Positions 1-13,200 of a DNA stretch of 64,000 nt are shown piece after piece. Positions within the stretch are counted from its first letter, which is position 1, and each line of letters opens with the position of its first letter. A model generated the notes under the pieces. It had not been told where the DNA came from. It saw only the letters and a list, made by a program, of their open reading frames with translations, and did not search any database. The stretch is taken from assembly GCA_003508835.1 (NCBI GenBank), contig PUFA01000116.1, forward strand, positions 1,984,001 to 2,048,000, written 5' to 3'. Position numbers and translations under genes: made by a program. This stretch comes from Eonycteris spelaea. Lineage: Eukaryota; Chordata; Mammalia; Chiroptera; Pteropodidae.

Positions 1-3000
1 TGGGGTGAGTATGATCATGACCCCATTTTACACATGAGCTGTGGGAAGAGACCTAAGAGGTGAAGTAGCAGGCAGAGGCGACGCGAACGGGGCCGCCGTG
101 CTTCAGAGCTCACACACTTGACCACGGGCTCTGTTGCTTCTGGGTGCCCACGCCTAAGTACTTGGTGCCCGAGTTAAAGTCTAAGTCCTCGTTACCCAAA
201 GCGTGGTCTCTGCCCCAGCAGCACTGGTGTCCCCTGGGAGCTCGGTAGACAGGCAGACCCAGACCCAGACCCACCGACTCAGGATCTCCATTTAACAAGA
301 TCTCCAGGTCGTCCTCTGCACACGGAGGCACTGTCTTGAATGGTGCAAAAACCCAGCCTCTTGCCCGGTTCACCTGTCCTTCGCTGAAAGCCCGCCTGCT
401 AGGCGTGCAGAAGAAAACAGGAAGTGGAACCAGGAAGTGGAGCTGAAGAACAGCGCCGATCCGACAGATTTAAATCAACACCCAGGGGAAAATGATTGTC
501 AGACATCAGTGCCTAATCTGTCCTGGTTTCTAGCTGTGATTCTCTGTTCCTACAGGTAAGGTCCTAACTGTCACCCATCTGAACTACTCGGTAACCTAAC
601 TGGTCTCCTACCCCCACATCCTTTATGCTGCCAGTTATTGTCACAGAAACGCAAACTGGACAGGCTTGCCTCAAAGCCTTGCAGTGCATTTAACCGGCCA
701 CTGACAAACAACAAGCTTTTTAGTGTAGAACTCGGGGGATGCACAGCCAAACCTGCTCCGAGTGTGTATCCCTCCGTCTCAATGACCTAAGCTGCTGCCA
801 CGCTGGGCTTCCTGTGACAGGTGCTTACACCACACTTCCAACCGCCACAGGCAGCTCCTGTGTTCCCTCCCCCTCGGTGAGCCACGAACTGTTTGTTGTT
901 TTCGCTGTTTATAACCCCCTTCTGTGAAGGAGTCCCTCATCCATTTCTTTTATTAAGTAAATACACAGGGAGCACCTATTAGCCTGGCATTGTTTTAAGT
1001 ACTCGGGATATACATCAGTGGTATAGAAAACGAAGCTCTCTGCCCTAGTCGAATTTATGTCCTATCAAAATTCGTGCTCTTCCTGGACCGCACGTTGGCG
1101 CAGCCCTACCCTAGACCAGTGCTGAATTAACCATCCTCTGAATTAAGGATGGCCTCATTAGAGTTTGCTGGCTCACTAGCATGAGTGGCTTCTGTACCAA
1201 GTCTACAGAGGGGCATGAGGTGGAGTCGGAGATCTCGCTCTTGGGCTTACAGACCGAGGGAATCTAATGAAAGGTAGAGAACTTACTATCTGTTAAGAAG
1301 CTGAAGGTCTAAGGATTGAGAGAAAAATTAACATTTAGTTGTGGGGTGGTGGGGAAGGCTTTACGAGAGATGACTTTTGAACTGAATCTTTAAGCGTGGG
1401 AAGAGGACATTCTAAATGGAGTGACAGGACCAAAGTAGGAGACACTGTGGGGCATATACCAATAAACACTAATTGATTCAATCTGGCTGGAGGGTGGGTG
1501 TGAGAAGGGGAGGAATGGACGTGGTATGAAATGGTTGGAGTCAGGCTAAAGGGTTCGGGTTTCACCGAGTGACTGATGGGAGCTGAGAGTTTTGAGTAAA
1601 AGGGTGACCTGGTTTCTAGCTGTGATTCGACAATAGTAACCTAATAGGAGTTACTTTTGGGGGGTGAAGTGGGGAATATGTTAGGAGGTTTTTGAATAGA
1701 CCAAGATCCAATGAAGACCTGACTGAGCACAGCTGCAGTGGGAAGCAAGTGACAGACAAGGCGAGATGGACAAGACAGCCAACAGGATGTGATGCTTTTT
1801 GAAGGCAGGGACCGTGTCTTAGTCATATCCAGACAAGGCCTTTGAACAGAGGTGCTCACCATGCATTTATTGCATGAATAGGAATTCACAGACTAGGGAG
1901 CTCGGTATTGTCTTAATTAAGGATGGCTTCATGGAGGAAGGGGGACTTGGTTATATTTCTGGTCTCCCTCTGCTGATACTTTCCCTCCTAAACTTTATAA
2001 ATTGGGGTGGGTCCACTTTCAAAACTGATACCTTCTCCAAGTGAGGTACACCCTAGAGTTTGGGGCAAGGTTAGGAAGTGTCACTTTAAGGTAACAGATC
2101 AGATCAGATCAATACATGGCATTGTTCACTGCGGAAACCCTTGTGGAATTAACCCAACCCAACACAATTTGCAAATGAGTGCTGAAGGCATTAACAGGAT
2201 CCCTGGTGTGGATCTCTAGAAGAAAGATTCTTCTGATGTGAACCCTGAGAAGGAATTTAAAGGCCGCGATGGACTCCCCATGGCCAACTGAGGGACACAT
2301 CTTATAAAGAGTCTAGTGGCCATTTGCTGACAGTCTCCTACATACTGTGTGTACCTGGAAGAACCCCACCCTGAATTCTCCCCAAACTATGCCCTCTAGT
2401 TTATGCTGTCTGTGGACACCTTGGTTTTGCTTTCCACCAGTAGATTGAGACCTGCCCTGTCCAATCAGAACAGCACAATTTTGATACCTCATTTACATGA
2501 AACAGACCTAATTGAGAACCTGGGTGGAAATTTTCACTATTGGTGGAACACGATTTGGGGTGCTTCCTGAGTCTGTGTCTCCAGGGCCACAGCTCCTTTT
2601 TGCACAAATAAATGCCTTTTATTCTTTATTACAGTCAAAAAATTAATTTTGGTTTACACTAGGAGCTTATTTGGGGGTCTGTCAGACCATTATATTTAGG
2701 ATTATAAAATACTGGTAAGTTGTGATCTTATAAATAGCTAATGGCCAATGCAAACGGAAGAGTCAGGGGTCTTGTTGGGGAAGGACTGTAAGATGAATGG
2801 CAAATGCAGAAAAGGTAGAAAATAAAACTTAAACTGCACGGACACATTTTACTTTACATTCAGTGATTAACTGTGGTTCCAGAGTAAGGCTCCTGGATTA
2901 CAAATGAGGAAATGGGTCCTAGATTCAGTGGTTTCTTCAAAATGTCCTGGGGCTGAATTAGGGATGGATTTACTCTAGCTGCAAGCCCGGGTGGGAGCCC

Positions 3001-3400
3001 AGGCAACGGATCCTAGTTGGTGGCTGCTATGGAAGTGAAGACAGGGCGTGGCACAGAGGGCTTCTGAGGGCTCCCCAAAGGGCGCCTGAGCAGGGCTTGT
3101 ATGGAGTAGGCCCCAGGGCAGGAGGCGGAGACTCAGGGTTCCCAAAGAGGTTTGGGGGCAAACGGAGGGATTTTTCCCTCCCTTTTTTAAATGAAATAAA
3201 TTTTTCCTCGAGTCTTCCTATTTGTTCTCTATCCGTCACCTCCCCACCCCACCCCATACACACCCCGCGTTTTTCCCGGGTTTAATGTACTAAAAGTAAA
3301 GTCACTGGCTCCCGTAGAGGCGTTAAAACGGTAAATCTACATACGCTTCAGTTCCCCTGCAATGCTGGCTCTTTCCCCCCCATACAGGGGGAAGCTCCCA
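1..3400. other. Intergenic left flank, old repeats, no gene seen
   Basis: No coding exon is recognised here. About 165-335 resembles a MER5A-type hAT-Charlie element. About 940-1080 and 1370-1880 look like old L2-like interspersed repeat, judged by phrases such as the 'gcagggaccgtgtcttagtc' tract near 1806 followed by an 'atttattgcatgaatag' ending. The rest is unassigned single-copy-looking sequence. The open frames seen here are short and show no domain signature. Confidence 0.5.
165..335. mobile_element. MER5A-like hAT-Charlie fragment
   Basis: The stretch contains 'ttacccaaagcgtggtctc', 'ggtgtcccctgggagctcgg' and 'taacaagatctccaggt'. These match the remembered layout of MER5A/MER5B nonautonomous hAT elements. 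It is diverged, the boundaries are approximate, and no target-site duplication was identified. Confidence 0.45.
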
Positions 3401-3439
3401 AAATTTCGCGAAATGCTGGCGCGTTGCCCTATTAGCTCC

Positions 3440-4270
3440 TGGCGTGATTCCCCGGTGCGGGAAGCTGGGGTCCCTCAGCCCCAGCGTCCTGGAGAGGGTT
3501 AGGGGACAGGGCTGGGCCCGCCAGGCTGCTCCTGCGCGTGGCCCGCGCCCACCCACGCCAGGCCCGGGGGTCGCCCGACGGCACCCAGGCGGACGCGGCC
3601 CGCGGCGGGTGGGTCCCCGGCGTCGACCCCCGGCGCCCAGGCGACGGTGCGCGGCCGGGCGCCTCCGGGGGGCCCCCGCGGCCCGGGGGGCGGCAGGCCG
3701 CGGCCGCGGGCGTGCGGTCCTTCGGGCTGCAGGGGGCGCTGTGCGCGCCCTCGGGCCCGGCCGCGAGCGCAGCTCTTGTTTAAAGGGCCGGTGGGGCACG
3801 TGGCTCGGACGCAGCTCGCGGCCGCCGGGCAGGAGCTCCGAGGCTGGGCGGCTCCGCTCCGCCTCCGCCGTCGCCCGCGCGCCGCGCCAGGCCCGACAGG
3901 CCGGCCGGAGCGGAGCAGCCGAGACAGGGACGCGCGCAGCCATGGCCGAGGCGGCGCCCGCGCGGGTAAGCGCCCCAGCGCGGACGCCCAGACGGGCCGG
4001 GCCGGGCCGGGCCGCGCCGCCGCCGCCGCGTGCGCCCGCGAGGGTGTGGGCCGGGCGGCGCGCGGCGGCCCCTCGGCGCGGCCTCCCCGCCGCCGCCGGG
4101 CCCCGGCCGCCGCCGGCGCCCTCGCTGCGCCGGGCCGCCCGCGTCTGGCGTCCGCGCCCGCTTTCAGGCCGAGCGACCGGGCGGCCCAAACGCCAGGCCC
4201 GGCGGCGGCGCGCGGCGGGCGGCCCCGACGTCAGGGGACGGGCCGGGCTTTCCAGCAACACTTAAGATGA
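3440..4270. promoter_or_regulatory. CpG island / promoter of the ZNF783-like gene
   Basis: This is very GC-rich sequence with abundant CpG and GC-box-like GGGCGG/CCGCCC strings, surrounding the start codon at 3942. It drops abruptly to AT-rich sequence after about 4500. Long open frames exist on both strands here because stop codons are rare in such DNA; they are not considered genes. No TATA box was seen, as is typical of CpG-island promoters. A CTCF-like core lies at 3729-3743. Confidence 0.85.
3942..3965 (+). CDS. ZNF783: ZNF783-like coding exon 1
   Basis: ATG in a strong Kozak context (gcagccATGg) encodes eight residues, MAEAAPAR, then a GTAAGC donor at 3966. The phase is 0, matching the acceptor at 6752. 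The same short start exon is characteristic of the HUB zinc-finger family. Confidence 0.85.
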
Positions 4271-7200
4271 CAGGCCTCGCATTTGAACCGAGTGGCCGGT
4301 ACCCCCTCGCCATTGTCTCGTTGGAGGGCCAGCGGCCCCAGGGGCAGGCAGGGAGGGCCGGGTCGCCAGCCTCGTTCGGTTCTGACAACCGAAGTCCAAA
4401 GCTCGGGGAGGGGACTGGCCCAAGGTCAGTCACCCAGTCGAGGCCAGGCCGGGACTTGGAATTCCACCCACTTTAACATACCCGGCATTCTACTTTAACC
4501 TAAGAGGAAGGTACTGAATGCCGTGTACGGGAGCGAGGGTGCGTGGGTTTTTATTTTATTTTATTTTATTAAGATTACTTTGCTGCATTTTAGAATGTGG
4601 GCTGATAATATGCAAGTATGTACAATTCGGAGAAAGCAGTCATTTGGCTGTTTTGGACACAGTAGAAATACACTTGTAAAAAGCTCTATAAATTGTATTA
4701 TTATCAATACATCGCAGTGAAGTTTTTGGAACCTTGATTTTTCTGGCTGTTTCTTACGGAGGAGCTTTCTCTCCCTCCCCTTTAATTAGCAGTTTGGTGA
4801 TGCTTCCTTTAGGGTTCTCTGAGAGCAAGGGGGAGAGAAGGGGGTGGCACTACTGCAGGTTTATGTCCCTGTTTGCGGGAGGGAGCCCCTGGGGAAGGCC
4901 TTTCTGTAACTGTACAGGTGACATCTTCAGCTCCCACCAGCCCAGGACCCCTCCTTCAGCCCCCTTTTCATGGTTTCTACCCGCCTGCCCCTTTCCCTCT
5001 GCCATCTTGCGGCACCTGAGACTTCAAGAAAAGCTCCCCAGACAGGACTGATTTGCCCTCCACTTTTGAGAGCCCGTGGTTATTACACTCTTGTTCATCA
5101 TGACTATTTCTATACAGAATCTTTCTCCTGGAGGAGGAAAGAACTATGTAATTTTTCTGCATCTCCATTGTACCTTTGCTATGATGGGAGTTTAGAATTG
5201 AATGGATGTGTTGTTGAATTGTTTAGTCATGCATTCATTCAGCAGGTGTTGGTTGAGCATCTGCTAGGCGTGAGGCGCTCTGTTAAAAGCTGGGACTACC
5301 GCAGCAAATACACATACACTCATGGAGCTTGTGTCCTTGTGGGGAACCATGACACAGGCAGGCGCACAGAGTCCTCATAGGTTATTAGTGCTGCGAAGGA
5401 AAAGACTGGCAGACCTATTTTAGACATGCCGGTCAGGGAAGGTCTCCGAGGTGATGTTTAAGCTGGAGGTTTGCGTGAGAGGCAGCGAGGAGTGCTGAAG
5501 TGCAGGAGGAGCTGGAGCAAAGGTGGAGGAGAGCTGGGTGTCCTAGGAGTGTGAGGGGGCCAGGGTGGGTTAGCGTAGTAAATGCCCGGGAGAATATGCA
5601 TGCGGTCAGGCGGGCAGGGCTGCGGTCTGGAGCAAGTTTAGATTTTATCCCATGTACACCGGGGACCTGTCGAAGAGTTTTAAGCAGGCGACTGAAATGA
5701 ACTCGTCAGTATTTATAAAAGGTTACTGACCACCCGGTGGCAGGTGTATGGCGGGGCAGACAGGTGAAGCGGGGAAATCAGTTCGGTGGAATCGCAGTGG
5801 TACAGGCGAAAGGTGGTTAGGACTTGGACTCGGTGATGGTGGTGGAGAAGGAGAAAAGAGGATGGATTTGAGATGATTTCAGACGTCAGACGGATAGGAC
5901 TTGACAGTGACTTGCCCCTGAAGGATGAGTGAAACGGAGGAGTAAGGTATCCATTCATCTTTCCGACAAGGCTTTTAGCAGGGTGACCCGGGACTTAGGC
6001 TGTTGTATGTGCTCAGGGAAGGCTCGTCCAAGTTATGCTGAGGCACTTCAGAAGCCATTTCCAGAGCGCTAAAGGACAGTGGCATGAAAGCGGTCATGCA
6101 GAAAGGCATGGGAACTGTTCCATACTGCGTCCCTGAGTCAGACCCCTGGCCATCCTCCTCCTCATCACTCTCATCTCAGCTGATTGACAGAAGGCTCACA
6201 TTTATTATTTGCCACAGGCTAGACGTTGTGCTAACTGCTTTTTACCAAGCTGTGTCATTAATTCTCACAATCATATCACATAGGTACTATTATTAGCTCC
6301 ACTTTCTGGATGTGGAAGTGAAATTGTAAGATGTTTGAGAAACCTGGCCCAAAGTCAGTCAGCTCGTGAGTGGCAGAGTCGCTGGCCAGGCTGTCTGACT
6401 GCAGAGCCCACATTTTCTGTGCTTCATTCAAAACCTGTACCTTCGTTTTGAGCAGAGACTAAAACCAGGAAGGGAGTCTCTTGTCTGAGAAAGCAGATAT
6501 CTTTTCTCTTCGGCCATGTTTTTCCTCCTGTTTCCCACTTGTAATGCCTTGGCCCAGCCAGCGTCTCTTGTCTCTGAAACTGGACTTATAACTGACGTTG
6601 TCACCTCCCCATCCCCCACACAGCTGCTTGCCTGCCCCTCAGGATCCTGGATGGGGCTTTACCTGGACGGGCGCCAGTCTGAGGTTTCTTTTTGAGGTGG
6701 ACATTTTGATTGTATAATTCTGATAACATCTTTCCTTTCTCTTGTGAACAGGCTCCAGAGATGGACAAGCAAACGGGGGATGAAAAGCCTTCAACACCTT
6801 CTGCATCGCCCCAGCCGCCCGCTGAGAAGAGTTCATATCTCTACTCCACGGAGATCACCCTGTGGACGGTGGTGGCCGCCATCCAGGCCTTGGAAAAGAA
6901 AGTGGATTCCTGTCTGGCCCGCTTGCTGACTCTGGAGGGGCGGACGGGATGGCCGAGAAGAAGCTGGCCGACTGCGAGAAGACGGCCCTGGAGTTCGGGA
7001 ACCAGCTGGAGGGCAAGTGGGCCGTGCTGGGCACGCTGCTGCAGGAGTACGGGCTGCTGCAGAGGCGGCTGGAGAACATGGAGAACCTGCTGAGGAACAG
7101 GAACTTCTGGGTCCTGCGGCTGCCCCCGGGCAGCAAGGGGGAGGTCCCCAAGGTAACCCTGGGCCTCTGGGGTGGGACAGCCTAAGGGACCGTGCCTGTA

Positions 7201-10200
7201 AGTGTGGGCGAGTGTGCATGAGGCTTGTGGTTCCAGGTGCCCGTGACCTTTGATGACGTGGCCGTGTATTTCTCCGAGCTGGAGTGGGGCAAGCTGGACG
7301 AGTGGCAGAAGGAGCTCTACAAGCACGTGATGAGGGGCAACTACGAGATGCTGGTGTCCCTGGGTAAGGCGCAGAGAAGAGATCTGGGCCTTTGTTTGCA
7401 GGTCGGCCTCTTGCAGTCTGTGTCCTCGCTTTGGCTTCTGTTCCTCTGGTGTCTCTGTATCACTGGGCAGTTGCGTAGCAGGCGTCCAGCCCTGACCCAG
7501 CTCTCTGTCTCCATTCTGTACGCAGATTATGCCATCTCCAAACCGGACATCCTCACCCGCATGGAGAGGGAGAGGAGCCTTGTCCGGAAGGCCTGTGGGG
7601 CCAGGAGGAAGGGAAAGAGAGAGAGGCAGCACCCCAAGGAGACTGGGCCCTGGTGAGTGGGCGCAAGACGGGGACCAGCCGGGGCAACCTGAACCATGTC
7701 CCTACTCTCCTGGGCTCCCCAGACGTGTTACACAGGCCCGTGACCCACAGTGGGCACGCTCTGTCCCAGGCCAGCCAGTCGGGGCAGGGGCAGGGCTTTC
7801 GCTTTCGAGCTGCACAGTTTCTGCATCTGTGCGAGGGGACAGCAGTGCTGGCCCCACATGGTGGCTGCGAGGGCTAAGGGCGATGGCAGGCGTAAAGCTG
7901 AGCATGTTATATAAGTGCGCACTTATTACCGGCAGTAACGCTAGTGGCGGCGGCAGCATTATTGCTGCCGCCCCCTGCTTCCCCGTCAACCTCTGCTCTG
8001 CACCTGCAACCTGTAGCTGTAAGGCCTGCAGTGGTCTGGCTGCCCTTTGTGGAAATGGACCCTCTTGGAGGAGGAGCCTGGGGACAACTTTGTTCCCAAA
8101 GCTGGTGTGTATAGGACGGTGATTTCAAAGTTCACTATATATCAGAATCTTCTGGGGAGTTTTTTTTAAGTAGATAAAAAATTTAAAAGCAAATGGAAGT
8201 AAAAATGTTCAGTGAACCTCCAAATCATCATTACCCAGATTCAACGTTGATTAAGAGTTTGCCACATTTGCTTCTCCCTTTTTTCTAAACATAACCAAAA
8301 TACCATTATCACACCCAATAGATTCATCTCTAATACCTAGAACATGTTCTTTTTCCCCCGATTGTCTCTTTAGGTGTTTGGATCCTATTTCTAGTAAACC
8401 AGTCTACATATTGCATCTGGCTTACAAAAAGTCCATAAAAAGCCTGTACTCTCCCCAACAACTTTATTGAGATATAATTAACATACTGTGCAATTCATGG
8501 GCTACAGTATATAATTCAGTATTTTTACTATATTTACAGTTTTGTGACCATCACCACAATCTAATTTAAAAATTTTTTTGTCTCACCTAAAAGAACCTAT
8601 AGATGTTGGTCATCTTTCTGTTCCCCTCCCCCTATTCCCCAGCCCTAGGCACCACTAATCTGCTTTCTATCTCTATAGATTCACCTGTTCTAGGCATTTC
8701 GTATAAATGGAATCATACGCTATGTGACTTTTTGGGTCTGCCTTCTTCCACTGAGCATGTTTTTCAGCCTTACCCATATCGTAGCATGTATCAATACTTC
8801 ATTCCTTTTCATGGCTAAATAATATTCCATTGTATAGATATACCACATTTTGTTTCTCCATTCATCAGTTGATGGACTGTCCTCACCTCCCTCCTTTTAA
8901 TGTCATTTATGTGTCAGAAGTTTACTATTTACTTTTTAAATGCCATTATGTCTCACATTCCGGATTTAGTGTCATTTAACATGTTCTTCTATTTCTTCCA
9001 TTTCCTGTAAACTGGTAGGTAGATCTAGAGGCTTTTTAGATTCAGGTTCAATCTCATTGGCAAGTCTACTTTAGAGGGGGTGCCATGTTCTCCCTGCTAC
9101 ATTACGTCAGGAGACAGAGTGCTGCGTTTTTGTGATCATCAGCCTTATCCTCTTATGATAAAGTTCCCCATCACCTCTGCACCCGATGATTTTAATGGTC
9201 ATTGAAGATTATTGCCCGTATTCGTTATTTCTTTAGGGGTTGCAGAATAGTGAAATTCTGTTGTTACTTCTGCACCGAGCTGAAATTCTTTTGTAAAGAA
9301 TAGTTTTTCTAGTGAACTCTTTTAGTGGCCCTGAAATACAGTCTGCACAGAAAAGGCAGGGTAACGCTTACTTCTTTCCCTTCATCAGGACGAAGAGTTG
9401 CTGCTGCCGGGAAACATGCCAGCTCGTTGCAGCCACTTATTTTCATGCTTAATTGTCCCATCGTTAGCTCATGGAAGCCCCTTAAAGTTGGCCCTTAGGT
9501 CATTTTGCTGTGACTTTGGTGGCTTTCAGACATCATAAGATGTTCCAAAGTCATCTTGTGTATTTCTTGCCCCAGACCTGGAATAAAAATTTCTCCAAGG
9601 AGTTTTGATTCCTTTCAGTGAGGAATGATATTTAGAGACCGCGGCATGAGTGCCAGTAGTAGCTAATTTTTGACAATGACTTCTAAGCGTTTTCAGAAAG
9701 TATGTATTTTTGGAAAAAAAATCACGAGTTTGCATCGATATTTTTAATTCAAATATAATGGTATTTGATTTTATACTTGTATGTCACTTTTACATAGATA
9801 TTTTAAATTTCTAACGATATTAGCATAATTACTTATATGCATTATCTATGTGTAGTCCTAATATTTTCATTCTCCTATAATATCTTATAATTTTAATAAA
9901 GCCAATATTTCTAGTACTAGCAATTAGATTTTTGATTGAAATCTGAGATTTCTTTGCAGCTCTTGTTCTCTGAATGCATTTCATTCAAGGACTTACAGAC
10001 AAAATAATGCCTTTTAAAGTCACTTTAAATAATTATTTTCTCTGTGGTTATGTCACCAACTCAGTATACAGTTGAGTTCATTTTTCTTCATTAGCTGAGG
10101 TGATCTTGGGGTTTTTTCTCCCTTTGTTCTGTTAATATGGTGTATTCTGTTGACCTCAGTTCATATGTTGAAGCACCCTTGCATTCCAGGAACGAAATCT

Positions 10201-13200
10201 ACTCGGTTGTGTTTAATCCTTTTAAGATGCTGCTGATTTTGGTTTGCTGCCGTTTTGTTGAGGTTTTTTACATTGATGGTCATAAGGGACATTGGTCTGT
10301 AGTTTTGGAGGGTCTGTCTGGCTTGGCTAACAGTGTGTATTTAATGGTACCTCTCATTATGAGTGTGGTTTAGTATCTTTTTTTTTTTTGGGACATTATA
10401 ACTGTTTATTAACTTCTGTGAGATATTCATCTCTTTTGCCCTAGGAAGCTTTTTAAAATGATAAACTTCTTAGGCCTACCCATATCTACTGATGAAAATC
10501 TTGGGGTGCTCCCCAGGGGATCCTTATACACCAGCCTGGGGGAGGACTTGGGATTAGGAGTCACTGTTGTAGTATTCCAGCCAGGAATCCTGAAAAGGCC
10601 AGACCCGTGGCCCTGCCGTGTGACCTGTCTAGTACCATCAGGTGAGTTACGGGGCCATACTGCTTCCTTCTGTCAGACATGAAGGTTTTGGCCTACAATG
10701 TAGTCACTAGATGATCAGTGAAGTCCACTTAATTATCATATTCTGTGTTTGACCTGATGCCCTAGGTCCCAGTGACTGAATGTAGGCTTGGGGAAACTTT
10801 GTATTGTCCTCAGTGTCACTGATTTGTGTACCCCCAACCTCTCTCCATACCCAGAGCACATCACCAGCCCAGCCAGCCCTGTCCGGAAGGAGCCACAAGA
10901 AAGGCAGCCCCCGGAGCACCAGCACCAGCCAGACTCAGGAGCAAGAGCAGCCCCGCTCGGAGCAAGCACCGGTGAGTGAGGGCTTCAGGGCAGCGGTGTG
11001 GACGGCATCCCAGCAGCAGTGACAGACCAGCAGTACTGAGAAGCTGGCCGGGACCAGCCGGGCAGAGCCAGACAGACTTTCTAGAAAAGGGGCCATTGAG
11101 ACAGGCCTTGGAGGAAGAGGAGATTTTGCTGGGAACATAGGGCATTTCAGCAGGAGAGAGCGGTCTGAGTGAAGGTGTGGGTTCCTTGCGTATGTTGGGG
11201 ACCGGGCACACTGGTCCAGCTGCAGTGAGGGGACAGGCACACAGGGTGGGTCTTGGGCTTCTCACGATGGTTACAGTAATGGGGAGATATGTCATATGCT
11301 AGCTGGTGTCATCTCCTGAAGGCCTGTGAGGGGCTCTGTGGCTTCAGTCACCCTTCAAATGTTCTCTGTCTGCTTCTGTTTAAAGGAAATTCCTGTCCAT
11401 TTTTTGCAAATATGGAGTATAATTCAGAGGGCATTAGACTGGCGTTTGGCAGATAATCGGGGGCCTTGTTTCTGTCTCCAGACTGCTCCTTGCTGGCCTG
11501 ACTTCCCCGTCTCCGCCTTCCTGCTGGCTTGACTTTCCTTTCTCCGGGTTCCTTCTCTCCTGTTATTTTTCTGCATCTCCCCCACCGAATGTGGTCTTTC
11601 TGAGGTTGGAGGTGACACCCCCCTCCCTTCCCTGTGTCCCTCCTTCCCAGACAGTGTATGATGAGGGATAGACCCTCTTACTGTCCCTGCTATGTTGCAG
11701 ACCTGGAGCTGCACCCCAGGGGTCTCCCCAAACCCTCTGTCCCTTTGAGGCCCCGCAGGTGGCACTCAGATGCTGAGGGACTGGTCGTTGGCACTGGCAC
11801 ACAGGGGAATTGGGGCGTGGCCTTCACAGCTGTCCTGTCACCTTTGAAGCAGAGCCTGCGGAGTGGGTGCCTGTCGTCCTCCGGACAGAGCCCCGCTGCC
11901 CCCTCTTCCTGGCAGGCGCTCAAGTGTATCCAGAGCCTGCTGGGGGCGGCCGTGTCACCTTGCGGGAACCTGGTGTCGGGAAAGGCCCTTAGGGGATTCT
12001 CTCCTGCAGGGCCACCGGCCAGCACCAGTGTTATGTCCTCTGTTAAAGAGGAGGAGGACGTTTCAGAGAGGGAGTCACCAGCCTCTCCCCTCAAGGACGT
12101 CCAGCCCAGCGTGGGGCCAGGTGAGTGAAGGGAGGTGGCCCTATTGCCACAGCAGAGCCGCAGAGAAGCCTGGGGTCCCTTTGGGAGTAGGCTGAGGGTT
12201 GGCATGATGGGACTTTGTGAGGGGTTACCTCCTGATGGGTCCCTCCGTCACCCTCCAGGAGTATTGCCCTGGGGCTCTGGGAACCCAGATCCTCTGTGGC
12301 CCTGGTCTTCCCTCACTGCGACCAGGCCTGACTGGAAAGCTGCTGCTTGGGGATAAGCCACATGCCACCAGGTTTGTGGTCTGGTGACAGAAAGGCCTCA
12401 CGGCCACCCCACCAAGTGGTCCCAGCTCACACCCTCCCGGGTCTTACAGTTTGTGTGTGGTGGCATGCTATTTATATTTAGTTCTCACTTAGTCTGTGTA
12501 TTTTCTGTGAACCTGGCTGACATCTGATGAGCAGGAAAAAGAAAGCGATTATTGCCCATTATGGCTTTGGGGCAGGTTTTCTGTCCCAATAGAAAGGATC
12601 CAGCTCTCACCTGGTTCTGTCTGGTACTTGCTTCGGTGGGACGCAAAAGTGAGATTCGGGTCCATCATGGGATCATGATGTGGGGGCCAAGCTGCAGATG
12701 GTCTCCAGATGAGGGACCTGGGGCCCTTGGCCTTCACGAAGGATGGATCCTGAGACCTTCACTGATCTTTAAATTCAGGAATATTATGCAGCCCATTACC
12801 TGCCACAGTGTTTGACCCCACAGTTTAGATGATTTCTGTGATCTTCAAATGCTTCTGTAGTTGTAGAACTAAATAACAGTGGGTCATTTCTCACCTAGAA
12901 ATAAAGTCCTGTAGTGAGTCATTTGTGAGGGTGTGGGTGAGCTGCAGGGAGCAGAGGACCCAAGATCCTGCCATCAGGCACTGTCCCACTGTCCCTGGAG
13001 GTCCCCCAGTGAAGGGCCGCAGCCTCCCAGCTCCTGGTTTCAGTTCAAGCTTCAGCAAGAACAGAAATGACTCTGGTCTTAGACCTTGGCAGTTGCTCGT
13101 AAAGGGCTGACGATTTTCATTTTTACTGTGTGGAGGGCAAGGTTCGCAGTCACCCTTTCAGCAGACCTTGTGGTCTAGCAGCTGAGGCCACCGGGAGCTG

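Noticed and set aside
3323..4261. Long open frame on the minus strand (312 codons) and several on + in the CpG island
   Set aside because: Stop codons are rare in such GC-rich DNA. The translations are Arg/Ala/Pro/Gly-rich with no domain, and overlap a real promoter and first exon.
6841..7632. 263-codon open frame on the minus strand opposite ZNF783-like exons 2-4
   Set aside because: It is the antisense shadow of the HUB and KRAB exons and crosses their introns without any homology.
11634..12128. A single long exon covering 11634-12120 of the ZNF783-like gene
   Set aside because: The in-phase open frame exists, but the clean acceptor at 12009 and the acidic VKEEED segment support the shorter exon; the upstream part shows no family similarity.
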